DNA from: Bimastos eiseni
Taxonomy: Eukaryota > Annelida > Clitellata > Crassiclitellata > Lumbricidae
Direction of reading: 5' to 3'
DNA: 64,000 nt
Assembly: GCA_959347315.1 (NCBI GenBank)
Contig: OY365810.1
Span: 31,102,908 to 31,166,907 of the forward strand
This document shows, in pieces, positions 25,251 to 35,620 of the stretch. How positions within the stretch are numbered: the stretch's first letter is position 1; the number at the start of each line of letters is the position of its first letter. Under the pieces are notes generated by a model that saw only the letters and a program-made list of their open reading frames with translations, had not been told where the DNA came from and did no database searches. The translations under genes and the position numbers were made by a program.

Positions 25251-25998
25251 TTTATGTCTAAATCTTGAATTGCGACTAAGCAGATAAACCAAGCCTCTGC
25301 TTTATATAGGCTTACGTTCCCGGTTCAAGACATTTTGCGGCTCTAGGCAGAGCTAGGCCTACATTTTGGCGGACCGCCGAGTCATAATATCACACCAGCG
25401 ACTAAAATGAAGTCATAAGCTCTTTTGTAGTTTGTTGGTTGTTAGCGAATTCCACGTAAGTAGCAATGTCATAAATAAGTATTAATATGATACATTTAGT
25501 AACTGCCTCAATCAGTCCAGATAAACATTTATTACACAAACAATTATTTATAATTCTTCCATCTAGCGAATAAGAATTAAACATGAGCCAACGTTGTTTC
25601 ATTTATAAATTTTCCCAAAAGTTTCATGTTTATTTCTATATATCTTGCTTTTCTGTCCCTAGGTCTGTCTTTCTTTGTCTGTAAGGCAGATTTTTCTTGC
25701 AAACATGTCTTTGCTGTCACAAGATATATAGATGGATACATGGAAATAAACATAAAATGTTTTATATTTTTAGACTATATTAATAACAGTTGCATGAATA
25801 CGATAATTCGACACTAATATGTTATAGTTATTTTTAGGCTGTTAAACTATCTAAGTAAGGTTATGTAACACGTTTTAAAACGCAATTTGACTATACTTAA
25901 TCAAATATAATGTTCTGCATAGGCCTAATCTGATGCGAACTGTTGAGCTCATCGTTGAAGCCCACAGGATGAAAAAACTGAGTCGCGTGTGGCCATTG

Positions 25999-26883
25999 CT
26001 AAAGCAATCTCAATGAGCGATGACGCAGTGCAAGCGCTGAAAGCAGCATCTTCGCTCTGACATTCCATTGATCAGTTGAATCATCCCACGGATGATGATC
26101 TGACGGACATGTCTTCTCAAAATGCTCCCTAAAGCCATTGAGAGCTTTCTTCCGCTCGCTTTCCAGATGCATCTCACACTGTGCATTGACAGAGTGGAGG
26201 TAAAGCACAGGACATATTTTAGTAGCTTCTAAATAGCAATTCTCATCATCCGTACGCATTTGATGTTCGTAGACCGCAGAAAAGCCGAAAACCGTCTGGA
26301 TAGCGTCATCAAACTGCTCCTACCATTCTGTCGGTAACAGTACGGGATAAAATAATTCGGTTATCGCTATGTTGCAACACGATACTAGATCAACTATCCC
26401 TTGATATTTAATTTAAAAAATACTATCAAAGACTTTACGACAAAGGCTTGGAGCTCGGTCGTAATCTCTTTTGACCACATACTAAAAATTGTCAAGATAA
26501 GTAATGCAGATGAAGAAAGTCTTCTTGCTGCTTAATAAATTCTGCAGAAGTATGTTACTCGAGCGATGCGACAGTAGGCAATCGACACGCTCTCGTAGCA
26601 TATCAATAGACAGTGATACCTGGGAGCCTTGGACCACTGCCCTCAACAGAATTTCTTCTGTGGTGTCTTCACAATCAATTATTGTCCTCCTTGAAGTTTC
26701 TATACCTTTGGCTGACCGCATGAGCTCAATCGGCAAATTTAATGCCCTATATAGGTGTTGAAACTCTTCAAATGCCTCGTCTTCATCTTCATCAAAGTGG
26801 ACTTTGCAATCAGAATTTTTAATAATTTCCACTTGGAACAAGCTGAGCAGCAGAATGTCCACAATTGACAGTTTAATTTTCAC
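25999..26883 (-). pseudogene. Unidentified coding-like remnant, minus strand
   Basis: Two protein-like stretches lie on the minus strand: 26883-26482 (residues include KVHFDEDEDEAFEEFQHLY, then ETSRRTIIDCEDTTEE) and 26259-25999 (includes YLHSVNAQCEMHLESERKK and HPWDDSTDQWNVRAKM). Their acidic/basic composition is more protein-like than surrounding noise, but stops separate them and no domain is recognised. A hAT-type terminus pointing the same way ends at 27005, so this may be the decayed cargo of a DNA transposon or exons of a gene that lost context. Confidence 0.3.
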
Positions 26884-26889
26884 GCGACG

Positions 26890-27005
26890 AAAAGGAACGG
26901 CGTTCTGATGCGTTCCAGCATATTTAACGAAACAGAACGATAAGACCGTTGCATTTTACGAACCGGAACGGCGTTCCGGTGCGTTCCGGTTTATTTCGAG
27001 CCCTG
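26890..27005 (-). mobile_element. Terminal piece of another hAT-type element
   Basis: On the minus strand it starts CAGGGCTCGAAATAAACCGG, a typical hAT terminus, followed by two direct repeats of GGAACGC...GAACGCCGTTCC. The opposite terminus was not found nearby. It lies 46 bases from the next hAT-like element and next to the coding-like remnant at 26.0-26.9 kb. Confidence 0.45.
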
Positions 27006-27050
27006 TTATACCTTATAATTCGGCCCTTGAATCCTGTCGGAGATCATCGG

Positions 27051-28784
27051 CAGAGTTGTATGGTCTTGAGACACTGTCTCGGTCTCGAGACGGTGTTTTT
27101 AGTGTCTCGGAAGCCTGCTGTCTTGATCTCGGTCTCGAGGTAGTGTCTCGCATTTTTAGAAACTGTCTTGAAGTGATAGTCTTGTTCTGTCTCGGACAAG
27201 CGGTCTCGATAAGTTTCATGTTAACTGTCTTAAAATCTTGCGCTAGAAACTGAAACCGGAATCTACGATGAAAAGGGTAATTCTGGTTAACGCGCGAGTT
27301 ACATGATACTGAAATCAATTCAATTGTCTTAAAGTGGAAAAATGTCTGAGAGAGAACCTGACATAGTGAAGTTTGTGCAATTTGAAGTTATTGACAAACA
27401 ATAGCTATGCCGCGCCGTTTGTCATTGATGTAAAACCATCATAACCGAAACGATCGGAACAACATCGAGTTTCTCAGGGTGAGTAGGCCTAATGCGCAAC
27501 TTTTAAATTTCGTTTGGTATTTGGTATAGCATATACATGTTTAAAATCGTATAGAAAATTTTAGACGTCTCTAAAAAGGCTTTCTTTATATTATTCAGAA
27601 GATAGGCCGACGAAGAAATATCGAAAAAGATAAAATACGGCAATATATATATATAAACTGTTCTCAGGAATTGGTACTATATACATCATAAGTTTCAAAT
27701 TGAAATTACAAATGAACCTTATTCCCGAAAACTGATATCTACATTAGTATTGTCACGACTAGAGCATGTGTAAAGGCGCTAAAGAAATGCATCGGAACTC
27801 AGAGGCTACGTGGAGGACAGCTAGCGACGAATCTGGAGGGAGTACGGCGGGGGCATCTACCATATGCGCCTTCAGAGACTATCGAGGTGCACTTAAGGAG
27901 CGACCGGCGTCCATTCACCGCGTCGACGAGGCATCCATGCGAATCGCCACGAGGCTGAATCTAATTCCTGAGCTGTTTGTCCAGGAATAGCGGTGACTTT
28001 GGCGACGATTCATCGACGAGAATCCTCCAGCCGTCAGGGCAGCTATCGGGAATATGACACCGAAGCAACCGGTCTCAACTGGTTCCGACGCCCGATGAAC
28101 CGAGGGCAGGGGAGAGAAAGAGACGCCTAGGATATTAATGGGTCGACGGAGGGGCAGGAATTTAATCCCTGAAGGCCTATGATCTCCTTTGACGCTAACA
28201 ACTCTTTAATCTCAACGGACCTCTAAAACGCCATTAACGGTATGCGAGAAGTGACTCGAACTTTAGTAGTAGAGGAGGCATCCCACCAATCAGTGTCGAG
28301 GGGTGGGCAAGTGAGGGTCTAGGTGGACCAATGGGACAGCAGGATCGTAGTCCGCATCACATGAGCGATGGCGGAGGACGAGGTTTATCTTCTGTAGCAA
28401 GTAGGGCTGCAGCATAGAGTGTTCTGGACTTGGAAAGACGTCGGAGGGCCTCAACAACAGGGTGTAGGACGTGACGATCTTCGAAAACCAAGTCGACCTC
28501 TGTCTAGTTAAAATTCTAATGCTACGTTTAGATAGTTGTATGTAAGATATGAATACATTCTTTAAACATCAAAGGAGCGTCGTTGTTCGTGTTTGGTGGA
28601 TGAGAAAACGAACCGTCACTGGTTAAGAATGATCGTGACAAGTATTTTACAGCATTTTATATAGCATCACTTGTCTTTTACTGTCTCATACTGTCTTGAA
28701 CCTATTGTCTCGGTCTCGGTCTTGGAACCTCACTGTTTCGGTCTCGTCTTGGTCTTGAAGTTTCAAGTCTTGCATACAACACTG
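27051..28784 (-). mobile_element. hAT-like DNA element with perfect 8-bp target duplication, carrying a nested LTR
   Basis: Left end CAGAGTTGTATGGTC and right end (reverse complement) CAGTGTTGTATGCAAG form terminal inverted repeats; ATCATCGG flanks both sides (27043-27050 and 28785-28792). Subterminal regions are GTCTCGGTCTCGAGAC-type minisatellites, the complement of those in the elements at 18.6 and 20.9 kb, so this copy is inverted relative to them. Removing the nested 890-bp LTR and one 5-bp duplication leaves about 839 bp, close to the other copies (860 and 805 bp). No transposase is visible, so it is non-autonomous. Confidence 0.8.
27751..28640. mobile_element. Solo LTR (890 bp) nested in the hAT-like element
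   Basis: Starts TGTCACGACT and ends ATCGTGACA, giving the TG...CA ends and short inverted repeats of an LTR. AGTAT lies directly on both sides (27746-27750 and 28641-28645), a perfect 5-bp target duplication. No internal gag-pol or primer-binding region is present, so it looks like a solo LTR left by LTR-LTR recombination. The small open frame at 27766-27990 inside it is not recognisable. Confidence 0.75.
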
Positions 28785-28792
28785 ATCATCGG

Positions 28793-29960
28793 AAGATGCA
28801 ACTCCGATTACGTCCGCATAGTAAAACATGATATCGATGTCCGATGCAGGATACATGTAATCGTTCAACTCAGCAACGCTTCCAGTTACAATTATTCGAA
28901 AGTTCGTTGGATGACTAGAAAGCTGCTGATAGAAAGTCATACAGTCGTCCTGTTCTTACATAATTAGGCCTATGTACCGTTCACGTTGATAGAAATTGTT
29001 AAAATGTTTAGGTTTCAGATTTAAAAAAATTTCTATGCAGATTGCGTTGTTTTCACCGTGTTTGACTTACACATGCCGATTCAAACTTTACACGATTAAA
29101 ATTTCTAGTTTCTGTAGGTCGTTCTAGTGGCGAATTTATAATAAAAACATGCAAAGCGATACATTGAATCGTAAGAGAATCAGGAAACCAAGGCTCTCAA
29201 CTCGATCAGTAGGCTAGGTCTATCGTAATCACAAGAGGTTGGAAGAAACGTTGCAGACATTTCGGAAAGTTTAGGGCCTACCACTATTTATTTGGCCTAT
29301 GCTGGCTGAATACTCTGTAGGGCGAGATCCATATGCTGTATGCATGCAGTATTGGAATAAATTATTTTTGCGCACCATGACATCAGAAAGCAATTAAATC
29401 ACCAAACCGTTTCGAACAAATAACCATATTACAGAGTCGAGCTGAAAAATTTTGGTGGTTTTCACGACCAGCTCTCACACATCAATAACTACGCATATAT
29501 TACTCAGCGTTGCGAAGAGTTATGCTCGATATTTGCCACGTATTTTCCTATTTTCCTAAGGTAGACCTATAGGTTTGTATCTATCTGAATTGTGGTTCGG
29601 CATGTTTAACACCAAGCCCATGCATTTGTAGGACTATGCATTCACATAGTGCAGGGTTTGTCAGTTTCTATTACTTTTTCTCCAAACAGATTAAATTCCA
29701 CTTTAATTGATAAATTTTAGGCAACGTGCCTCATTTTCAATATAAATTTTATCAATGTTTGTAATCGGCAATGGCTAAATTCTGCATGCAAACTATAGGC
29801 TATATAATATATGGTCTTACTCTGAGCATGATCAACATTTATACCTCTGTTTATGCTACTCCGGGGAACGACAGCAGACGATGACAAGGCTATTAATAGA
29901 CGTAAATCATACGCAGGGAAGGAGGAAGTTACTCTAACTTTTAAGCTTTGTCTTTTGTTC
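28793..29960. other. No gene seen
   Basis: AT-rich sequence. GAATACTCTxTAGGGCGAG occurs at about 29309 and again at about 30971, next to the SINE, so part is probably repeat-derived. Confidence 0.4.
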
Positions 29961-29964
29961 ACAA

Positions 29965-30545
29965 TAATCCAACTCTGTTTTCCTGTCTAGCTCTGTCAAT
30001 ATCGTTGCCTGGTCCTTCATGTCCCTCACTCGCTCGTTCAATTTTACTCATACCCTGTATTATTTCATTCGCTCAATCTTTAACAGTCCAGTAATCTGAA
30101 CTTTAAGGAAACACTTCTATTTCTATTTAGTTAATTAAAATTACTCTGTTAGCCCCGATGCGGTTTGTCATCTGATAGGTATTTTATTAAAATAAGCAAA
30201 TATCATCATCATTATTTACATAGACACTTAGATACTTCTAAGCTATTTGCCATTATTACGTATCTCCTTTCTTCGAGTTGCGTCTCTTCATGCTTTTCAC
30301 CACCTCGAATATTTGTCTTGCATTCCCATCCAAGTAAAAACGAAATAATAATCACTCACATTTATAATTTATTTTCAAATTGGATCTTTTGTGGGCAATG
30401 CCAAGCAGGCGTTGAAATCCTACTGCTTGGGGATGATGTGAACGGAGTAGGAAAACCTTTGCCAACACCTTGGAGTGGTCTCTATATATAGGCTGCGGTT
30501 AAACCAGCTAGCTGCTGGTTTATTACATGGCAAAGATTGGTTGCA
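29965..30545 (+). repeat. Dispersed repeat pair, copy 2
   Basis: Partner of 17350-17850 in the same orientation and with the same ordered blocks. Ends just before the ATT microsatellite at 30548. Confidence 0.6.
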
Positions 30546-30547
30546 AC

Positions 30548-30589
30548 TTTATTATTATTATTATTTTTATTATTATTATTATTACTATT
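30548..30589 (+). repeat. (ATT)n microsatellite
   Basis: Interrupted TTA/ATT trinucleotides. Confidence 0.9.
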
Positions 30590-30837
30590 CCAAAGTTTAA
30601 CGACATCTTTTAACTACAAAGAATAACATTTTTCAATCTTACTTCTATTGCTTTTCTTTCCTTCTCATTTTATTCGTTTCTAACGATGATAATCCCGATA
30701 TTATGATTACCCATGCACAGTATCCTTGTGTTGCCGTCATTTTTACTTGATAACTATTTATTTTTTCTGAAGTTTGATATCGCCCTTCTTCCGATATTCT
30801 TTGCTCATAAGTGCACACGCCTGTAGCCTACTGCAGA

Positions 30838-30966
30838 GCAATTATTGTGCGCGAAGGACTTGCTCAAGGTCCATACGCAGTGACGCCTCGGACAAGGGTC
30901 GAACCCGCTTACTCACACTGAGCGTACAGGCCGATCGTTCTAACCAATCGGCCACTGTGCCACACA
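30838..30966 (-). mobile_element. tRNA-derived SINE fragment
   Basis: On the minus strand a tRNA-like head has an A-box-like TGGCACAGTGG (30962-30952) and a B-box-like GGGTTCGACCC (30906-30896), with spacing normal for a tRNA promoter. It continues into GACCTTGAGCAAGTCCTT, a body motif common to many SINEs. The stems have decayed too far to be a functional tRNA. Confidence 0.6.
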
Positions 30967-32704
30967 ATCTGAATACTCTATAGGGCGAGGCTATAATTGT
31001 GGATATGCAGACATCTAATAGTGTGTCAGTTTCTAGTCTGTCTGTGCGAAATATTGTTTTTCCAGATGAACTGATGTCGAATTCGAACAAGCAGTTTATT
31101 GATACCAAGTTTCATTCAATATCATTTGTCCATGATACTTTTATAAGGGTTTTCTCGTGGCCAACTATGGCTCTTTCTGTACTCTGCAGCCTCAAGGGAT
31201 CTTTTGTGTTAATTTTTGGTCTTTAAGCTCTTCTCGTGATTGTTTCAGGTAGGCTTTTCTCTAAATATTGTTAGATAGGGCCTACTATGCCTGAGTGCAG
31301 AAAAGGCTCCATGGATTGATTAGAAATATCAATACATAATATTCAACAATAGCGATATATAATGCAACCTTCACCAGACCTCGGCTGCCAACATTGGAAA
31401 AGCTTCACACGGACATCGACGGTGGACGATGCGTTGACAATACAGCGAACAGCATCTCGGACGACAGTGAAAGCGAGAGTTTAGAATAACTTAAGCTAGG
31501 GACAAACCGTAACGCTTAATTAAACACAATTCTTAAGGTTGATTTCACAAACACTTTATGTTTACTATTCCTTACATTGTATGCCATACAAGTATACACT
31601 CAGGCTGTACTGCTACAGAAATGGTGGTCCTTCCATTTTCACATTTTTTTTATTCGGACCATAGTAAAGTATGCGCCGTGCAGTGCAGTGCAGTGCATCA
31701 GATGGCCAATTAGACAGACAACCAGACACAGAGAACATTTTGCACAGGCCTATCACAAGATCAGCGTGTAAACAATCATGATCATGCAATAAGACGATCT
31801 ATCATTCAGACTGTCATGAAATCGATATTCATGCACGACTGTCGTGATACGGACCGACATAAAGTGTTTGTGAAATCAGTCTTAAATGTAGAATTAAAAC
31901 AGGTTTATGCAGTGGCGTAGTTGCCTCCCTGGAGCCTTGGAGCGAACCTTGCTCAAACGCCCTCCCACCGAGCAAGGTCCATTGTTCAACAAGAGAAACT
32001 GTGTTGCAATTAAAAACAATTCTGTTATTTTAAGCTGTTTAGCAAGAAATCTGCACTTTTCTTTTAAAAAATAAACTACAAACCAATCACAGCAGATATA
32101 AGAACAAAAGCATGTGTGCATGCTGATATTGAAGGTTTTTTGTTAATACGTACGGACTGGACGCGGGCTACTATTAACTGATGCTTGATAAATACCGCGA
32201 ATCTATCACGCGTTTGTCAGAGCTACGACGCTAAGGTTTGTGAATTTGTAAATCTAGCCGTCGACGGAAATTTAAAAAAAAATAATTTTACATCGGCGGA
32301 GGAGGCGCCCCTCAGCCCTTGGCGCTTTGGAGCAATTGTTCCAATTAGCTCCATGGCATTACACCATTTTGTTTATGGCGTGATGAAAGCGTCAATGTTT
32401 GCATGCAACAACGCCTAAATCTTAGGTCTTTTCATTGTAGTAGGCCTATGCATGTAGCCTATAGACCCCTGGAGGGTTTAGGTTTTTTCCGACAGGGGGC
32501 CTATTGGATACCGGGCTTCGCCGAAACTGGCAGTGAGGGACATTAACCAGTGATCTAATCATGAAACGTTCAGAAATTGCAATGTCAAAGCTCCAGAATC
32601 CTCCTGAAATATCCAGGATTTTTATCTAGTCCAGCAGTTGTTTCCCATGTATGTTCTCCTTGTTCCAATGAAACAATTTATAGATAGGTTGATATCTCGT
32701 TTGA

Positions 32705-32833
32705 CAGGTGGGGATCACCCGGGTCGGTCATGAGAAGGGTAAGAAATATGGGGGAACAAACGTAAAACGTGTCTCCCTCTGTAAAAGGTGAGGGGACTTG
32801 TCCCCCTCGATAACCACGGGATCGCCACTCCTG
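32705..32833. mobile_element. Short MITE-like element, inverted relative of the 39.95-kb copy
   Basis: Ends CAGGTGGGGATCACCCGGG and, inverted, CAGGAGTGGCGATCCCG. The interior GGGTAAGAAATATGGGGG and GTGTCTCCCTC correspond to the other copy in reverse. No clear target duplication. Confidence 0.45.
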
Positions 32834-33650
32834 GGTTGATGACAAGTCTAGAGGACCAGAAGACTTCCTTTCTCATTTGAGTTGGCTAACATCTCAGATC
32901 GACTCCCAAATGACTTTGTGGGAACGCCTACTATAAAAAAACAAGAAATACCATGTTAACACCGAAACTCAGAAAGCTGATCGAAATAAAATCCATATAA
33001 AATATTGTCATGATTGTAAGCAAAGCAATCAGGAAGTATTAAGGTCAACTGGGTCAGACGGACTGGGTCTCACCCTAATTCGGAAGGCTGAGTACGGTGC
33101 TACATAGCAGTGATAGCACGTTCCGTAGGCCTACACGGGTACCTCAAATGGCGTAACACCCTTTCGGACAGGCTGCAGTGCAAAAGGAACATAGGCCCAC
33201 TCGATCAATCCGTTGTAAAAAAAATTGCGCACGCTCGAGGACATGCAATTGCTATAGAAACCGTGTAATTTATATATAACCTGATCGAGGCGCCTGGATC
33301 AGCCACCTTTCCGGTGAGTCCCCGGAATCAGGTCATAAGCATTTCACAGACGGAGCAAATCGGCTGCGCCTAAACGTCCCGTGACAGTGGCAACGGATCT
33401 ATGTTCTGGTTACTGTTGACAGTGTTCTTCTACCATGAAAGACCGGCGTAAACAGTTTCAAATTCATTAGATCTATCTGTTTCGTAATTTAAGTAACGTC
33501 AAATTTTGCGATAAACTCGGCTTTCATTGTTGTTGCCTACATGCATGTATTTGGATAATTAATATAACACCGAACCAGTCTTATCCACCAATCGCTGTTA
33601 AATCGCTGACGTTGGAAAGTGACGACGGCGATGAAGCCGATGACGATGAT

Positions 33651-33651
<1 letters not shown>

Positions 33652-33696
<45 letters not shown>

Positions 33697-33708
33697 TGAT
33701 GATGATGA
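33652..33708 (+). repeat. (ACG)n/(ATG)n microsatellite
   Basis: About 14 ACG trinucleotides followed by GATGATGATGATG. Poly-Arg or poly-Ser frames here are not genes. Confidence 0.9.
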
Positions 33709-34133
33709 ACGTGAAACGTCATCCAACAATCCGATGATTGATGTCATTTTACTAGTTGACTTATATCGTATCTTTTTCACATATTCAGTCAATCTTTCTT
33801 TGCTGCATTGTTCGAAAGGTTTCTTCTGGGGACCGTTTCTGCAGACGTGAATGCATTCATTGGTAAATTAATACCATCCGATGGCTACTTCCTTTCCAGT
33901 CATGTTTCTTCATGATATTCCAATAATTCTTAGAGTGCGCTGTCTGGTGAGAAAGAGAGACGGTCTCTATCGACAAACTGCTCGCTTTGTTCGTCTTGCT
34001 GATTTACGTCACATGCACGACTTGGTGGCAAATAAATGTCTGTATTAGAATAAAAAATTCAGTGTGGTCAGAAGTCGTGACGAGAAGTTATAACTAGTCT
34101 CTCTGGCTCTTGAAAGACAACGTCACCAGTCCA

Positions 34134-34135
<2 letters not shown>

Positions 34136-34186
<51 letters not shown>
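34136..34186. repeat. (TA)n microsatellite
   Basis: About 25 TA dinucleotides, at the downstream edge of the decayed LINE. Confidence 0.95.
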
Positions 34187-34189
<3 letters not shown>

Positions 34190-34199
34190 AAAATTGTAA

Positions 34200-34870
34200 T
34201 ATATATATGAGATCTTGTCGGAGTGGTTGAATATCTTGTTTGGTTTGACTGGTAATTCTTTATGAAATTGATGAAGAATTTCTTATTGTGTTCTATGTTT
34301 CCTCAAATATCTGTCACATTGTGAAGAGTTGATCAATAATTGTGCTTCCTCCTTTGCCTGAACCGGGCTTGTTCTTCTCCAAGTGCTCTTTCAACATACG
34401 GCATCGTTCTGTTTTGTATCATTTTGGTGAAAACTTTTCTTGAAATGCTCTGTTATCTGATATCTCTTAAGGTTTTGCAGTCTGGTGGATTTTTTTCTTT
34501 GGCATATTGGAATGACTGTCGATTTTGCTCAGTCTTCTGGTATTTATTTTTCTTGTTGAGTCTTGTAACTAGGAAATGCATAGCTTTGATAACTGTTTCT
34601 CCTCCTCTTTGAAGTGGTTCTATAGTGATTCCATCCATGCCTAAGATTGCCTAGTGCTTTATTCGTTTTCATTTCGTTGGAAGCTCATCTTAGATCGTCT
34701 TGGAGACATTTTGGCATTTTTACTTATGTTTGTTTATTGGCAACTCTGTGAGAATTGTAGTAGGGTCATTATTTCTGTTTATTAGTTATTCACAGTAGGC
34801 TATTCCTTCCATCCATTCTTTGTGTTTGTATCGTCTGCTAGTATTTTGCCATCTGCGTCTTTAATTGATC
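34200..34870 (-). pseudogene. Decayed LINE reverse transcriptase fragment
   Basis: On the minus strand, 34865-34798 reads IKDADGKILADDTNTKNGWK, the pre-RT linker typical of LINEs; 34638-34453 reads DGITIEPLQRGGETVIKAMH and NPPDCKTLRDI, and further frames give KVFTKMIQNRTMPYVERAL. These match the N-terminal third of a non-LTR reverse transcriptase (the GGE...L, DCKNYRGI and KVFxKIIQNR blocks). Stops and frame changes are frequent and the catalytic ADD motif is not present before the AT repeat at 34186, so this is a dead fragment, different from the LINE at 46.5-49.7 kb. Confidence 0.65.
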
Positions 34871-35550
34871 CAAGTTTTAGCTCAATAGTTGCATTGCCTC
34901 ATAATAATTATACTTCTTGAATTGTGTTTATCTCGGACGCACTCACAAGTTCCCCAACTTCTCTAAATTATTTTTCAATCCAATAATTATCGTCTCGCTT
35001 CAGTTACCTTCTGATTTCTCTGTTGAGCCGGTTGAAGTGCCTCCGATCTGCTGGTTGCATAGGACACGTGTATACGTACAAAACGTTGCATAATTGTCTG
35101 CTCTTTCCCAGACATCACAAGCGCGCACAGACCCATCTTAGACCATTTAGCTCTTGCACGGCAATTGTTAATTTCCTGGTCGCGTATGCTGTCAACACTG
35201 GCCGCCATTCCGCCCAGTTAGTCACAACAAAGCGGTCTCTATCCGGCCGTCGGTATCAACAGGCGTTGGAGACGCCATGGAAATCAGGTCTACAAGGGAA
35301 AATCGATTCAGGCGACTTTCTTGGAGAGTGAAAAACCACAGAATTGTTAAGAATTAACAGCGTCTCGACATGCGATCAATTGACAACTCAAAAGATTAGA
35401 GAGGAGGTGCGAGTCACGCGTCATGGACGCTGTTGTCGTGGAAACCGCTGCAGGTGCTCGTCGGTGAGTGCGGAACAGGGCAGAACAGTTCGCGGAGATC
35501 GGTCTTCACGATCTAGTACAGAGATTTCAGCTTTCTTAGATCACGTGAAA

Positions 35551-35620
35551 ATGTTTCTTTCGGATTTCCGGATCAACATTTTGCTGATCCTAGCGATTCT
35601 AAGCTGGCTTGAAGGCAGTG
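35551..35620 (+). CDS. Exon 1: start codon and signal peptide
   Basis: ATG at 35551 has an A at -3 and directly precedes a hydrophobic signal peptide (residues 1-23). The same frame stays open upstream to an ATG at 35344, but that would put a long Arg-rich segment before the signal peptide, so the inner ATG is preferred. The exon ends with one base of a split codon before donor G|GTTAGT at 35621. Confidence 0.65.

Larger units (their letters stand above)
30990..34130. other. Mostly unannotated intergenic sequence
   Basis: Apart from the 32.7-kb MITE and the ACG microsatellite nothing is supported. CAGTGGCGTAG at about 31910 resembles a common transposon terminus but no partner end was found. 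Confidence 0.4.

Noticed and set aside
30890..30966. Functional tRNA gene
   Set aside because: Promoter boxes are present, but the cloverleaf stems do not pair well and a SINE body follows.
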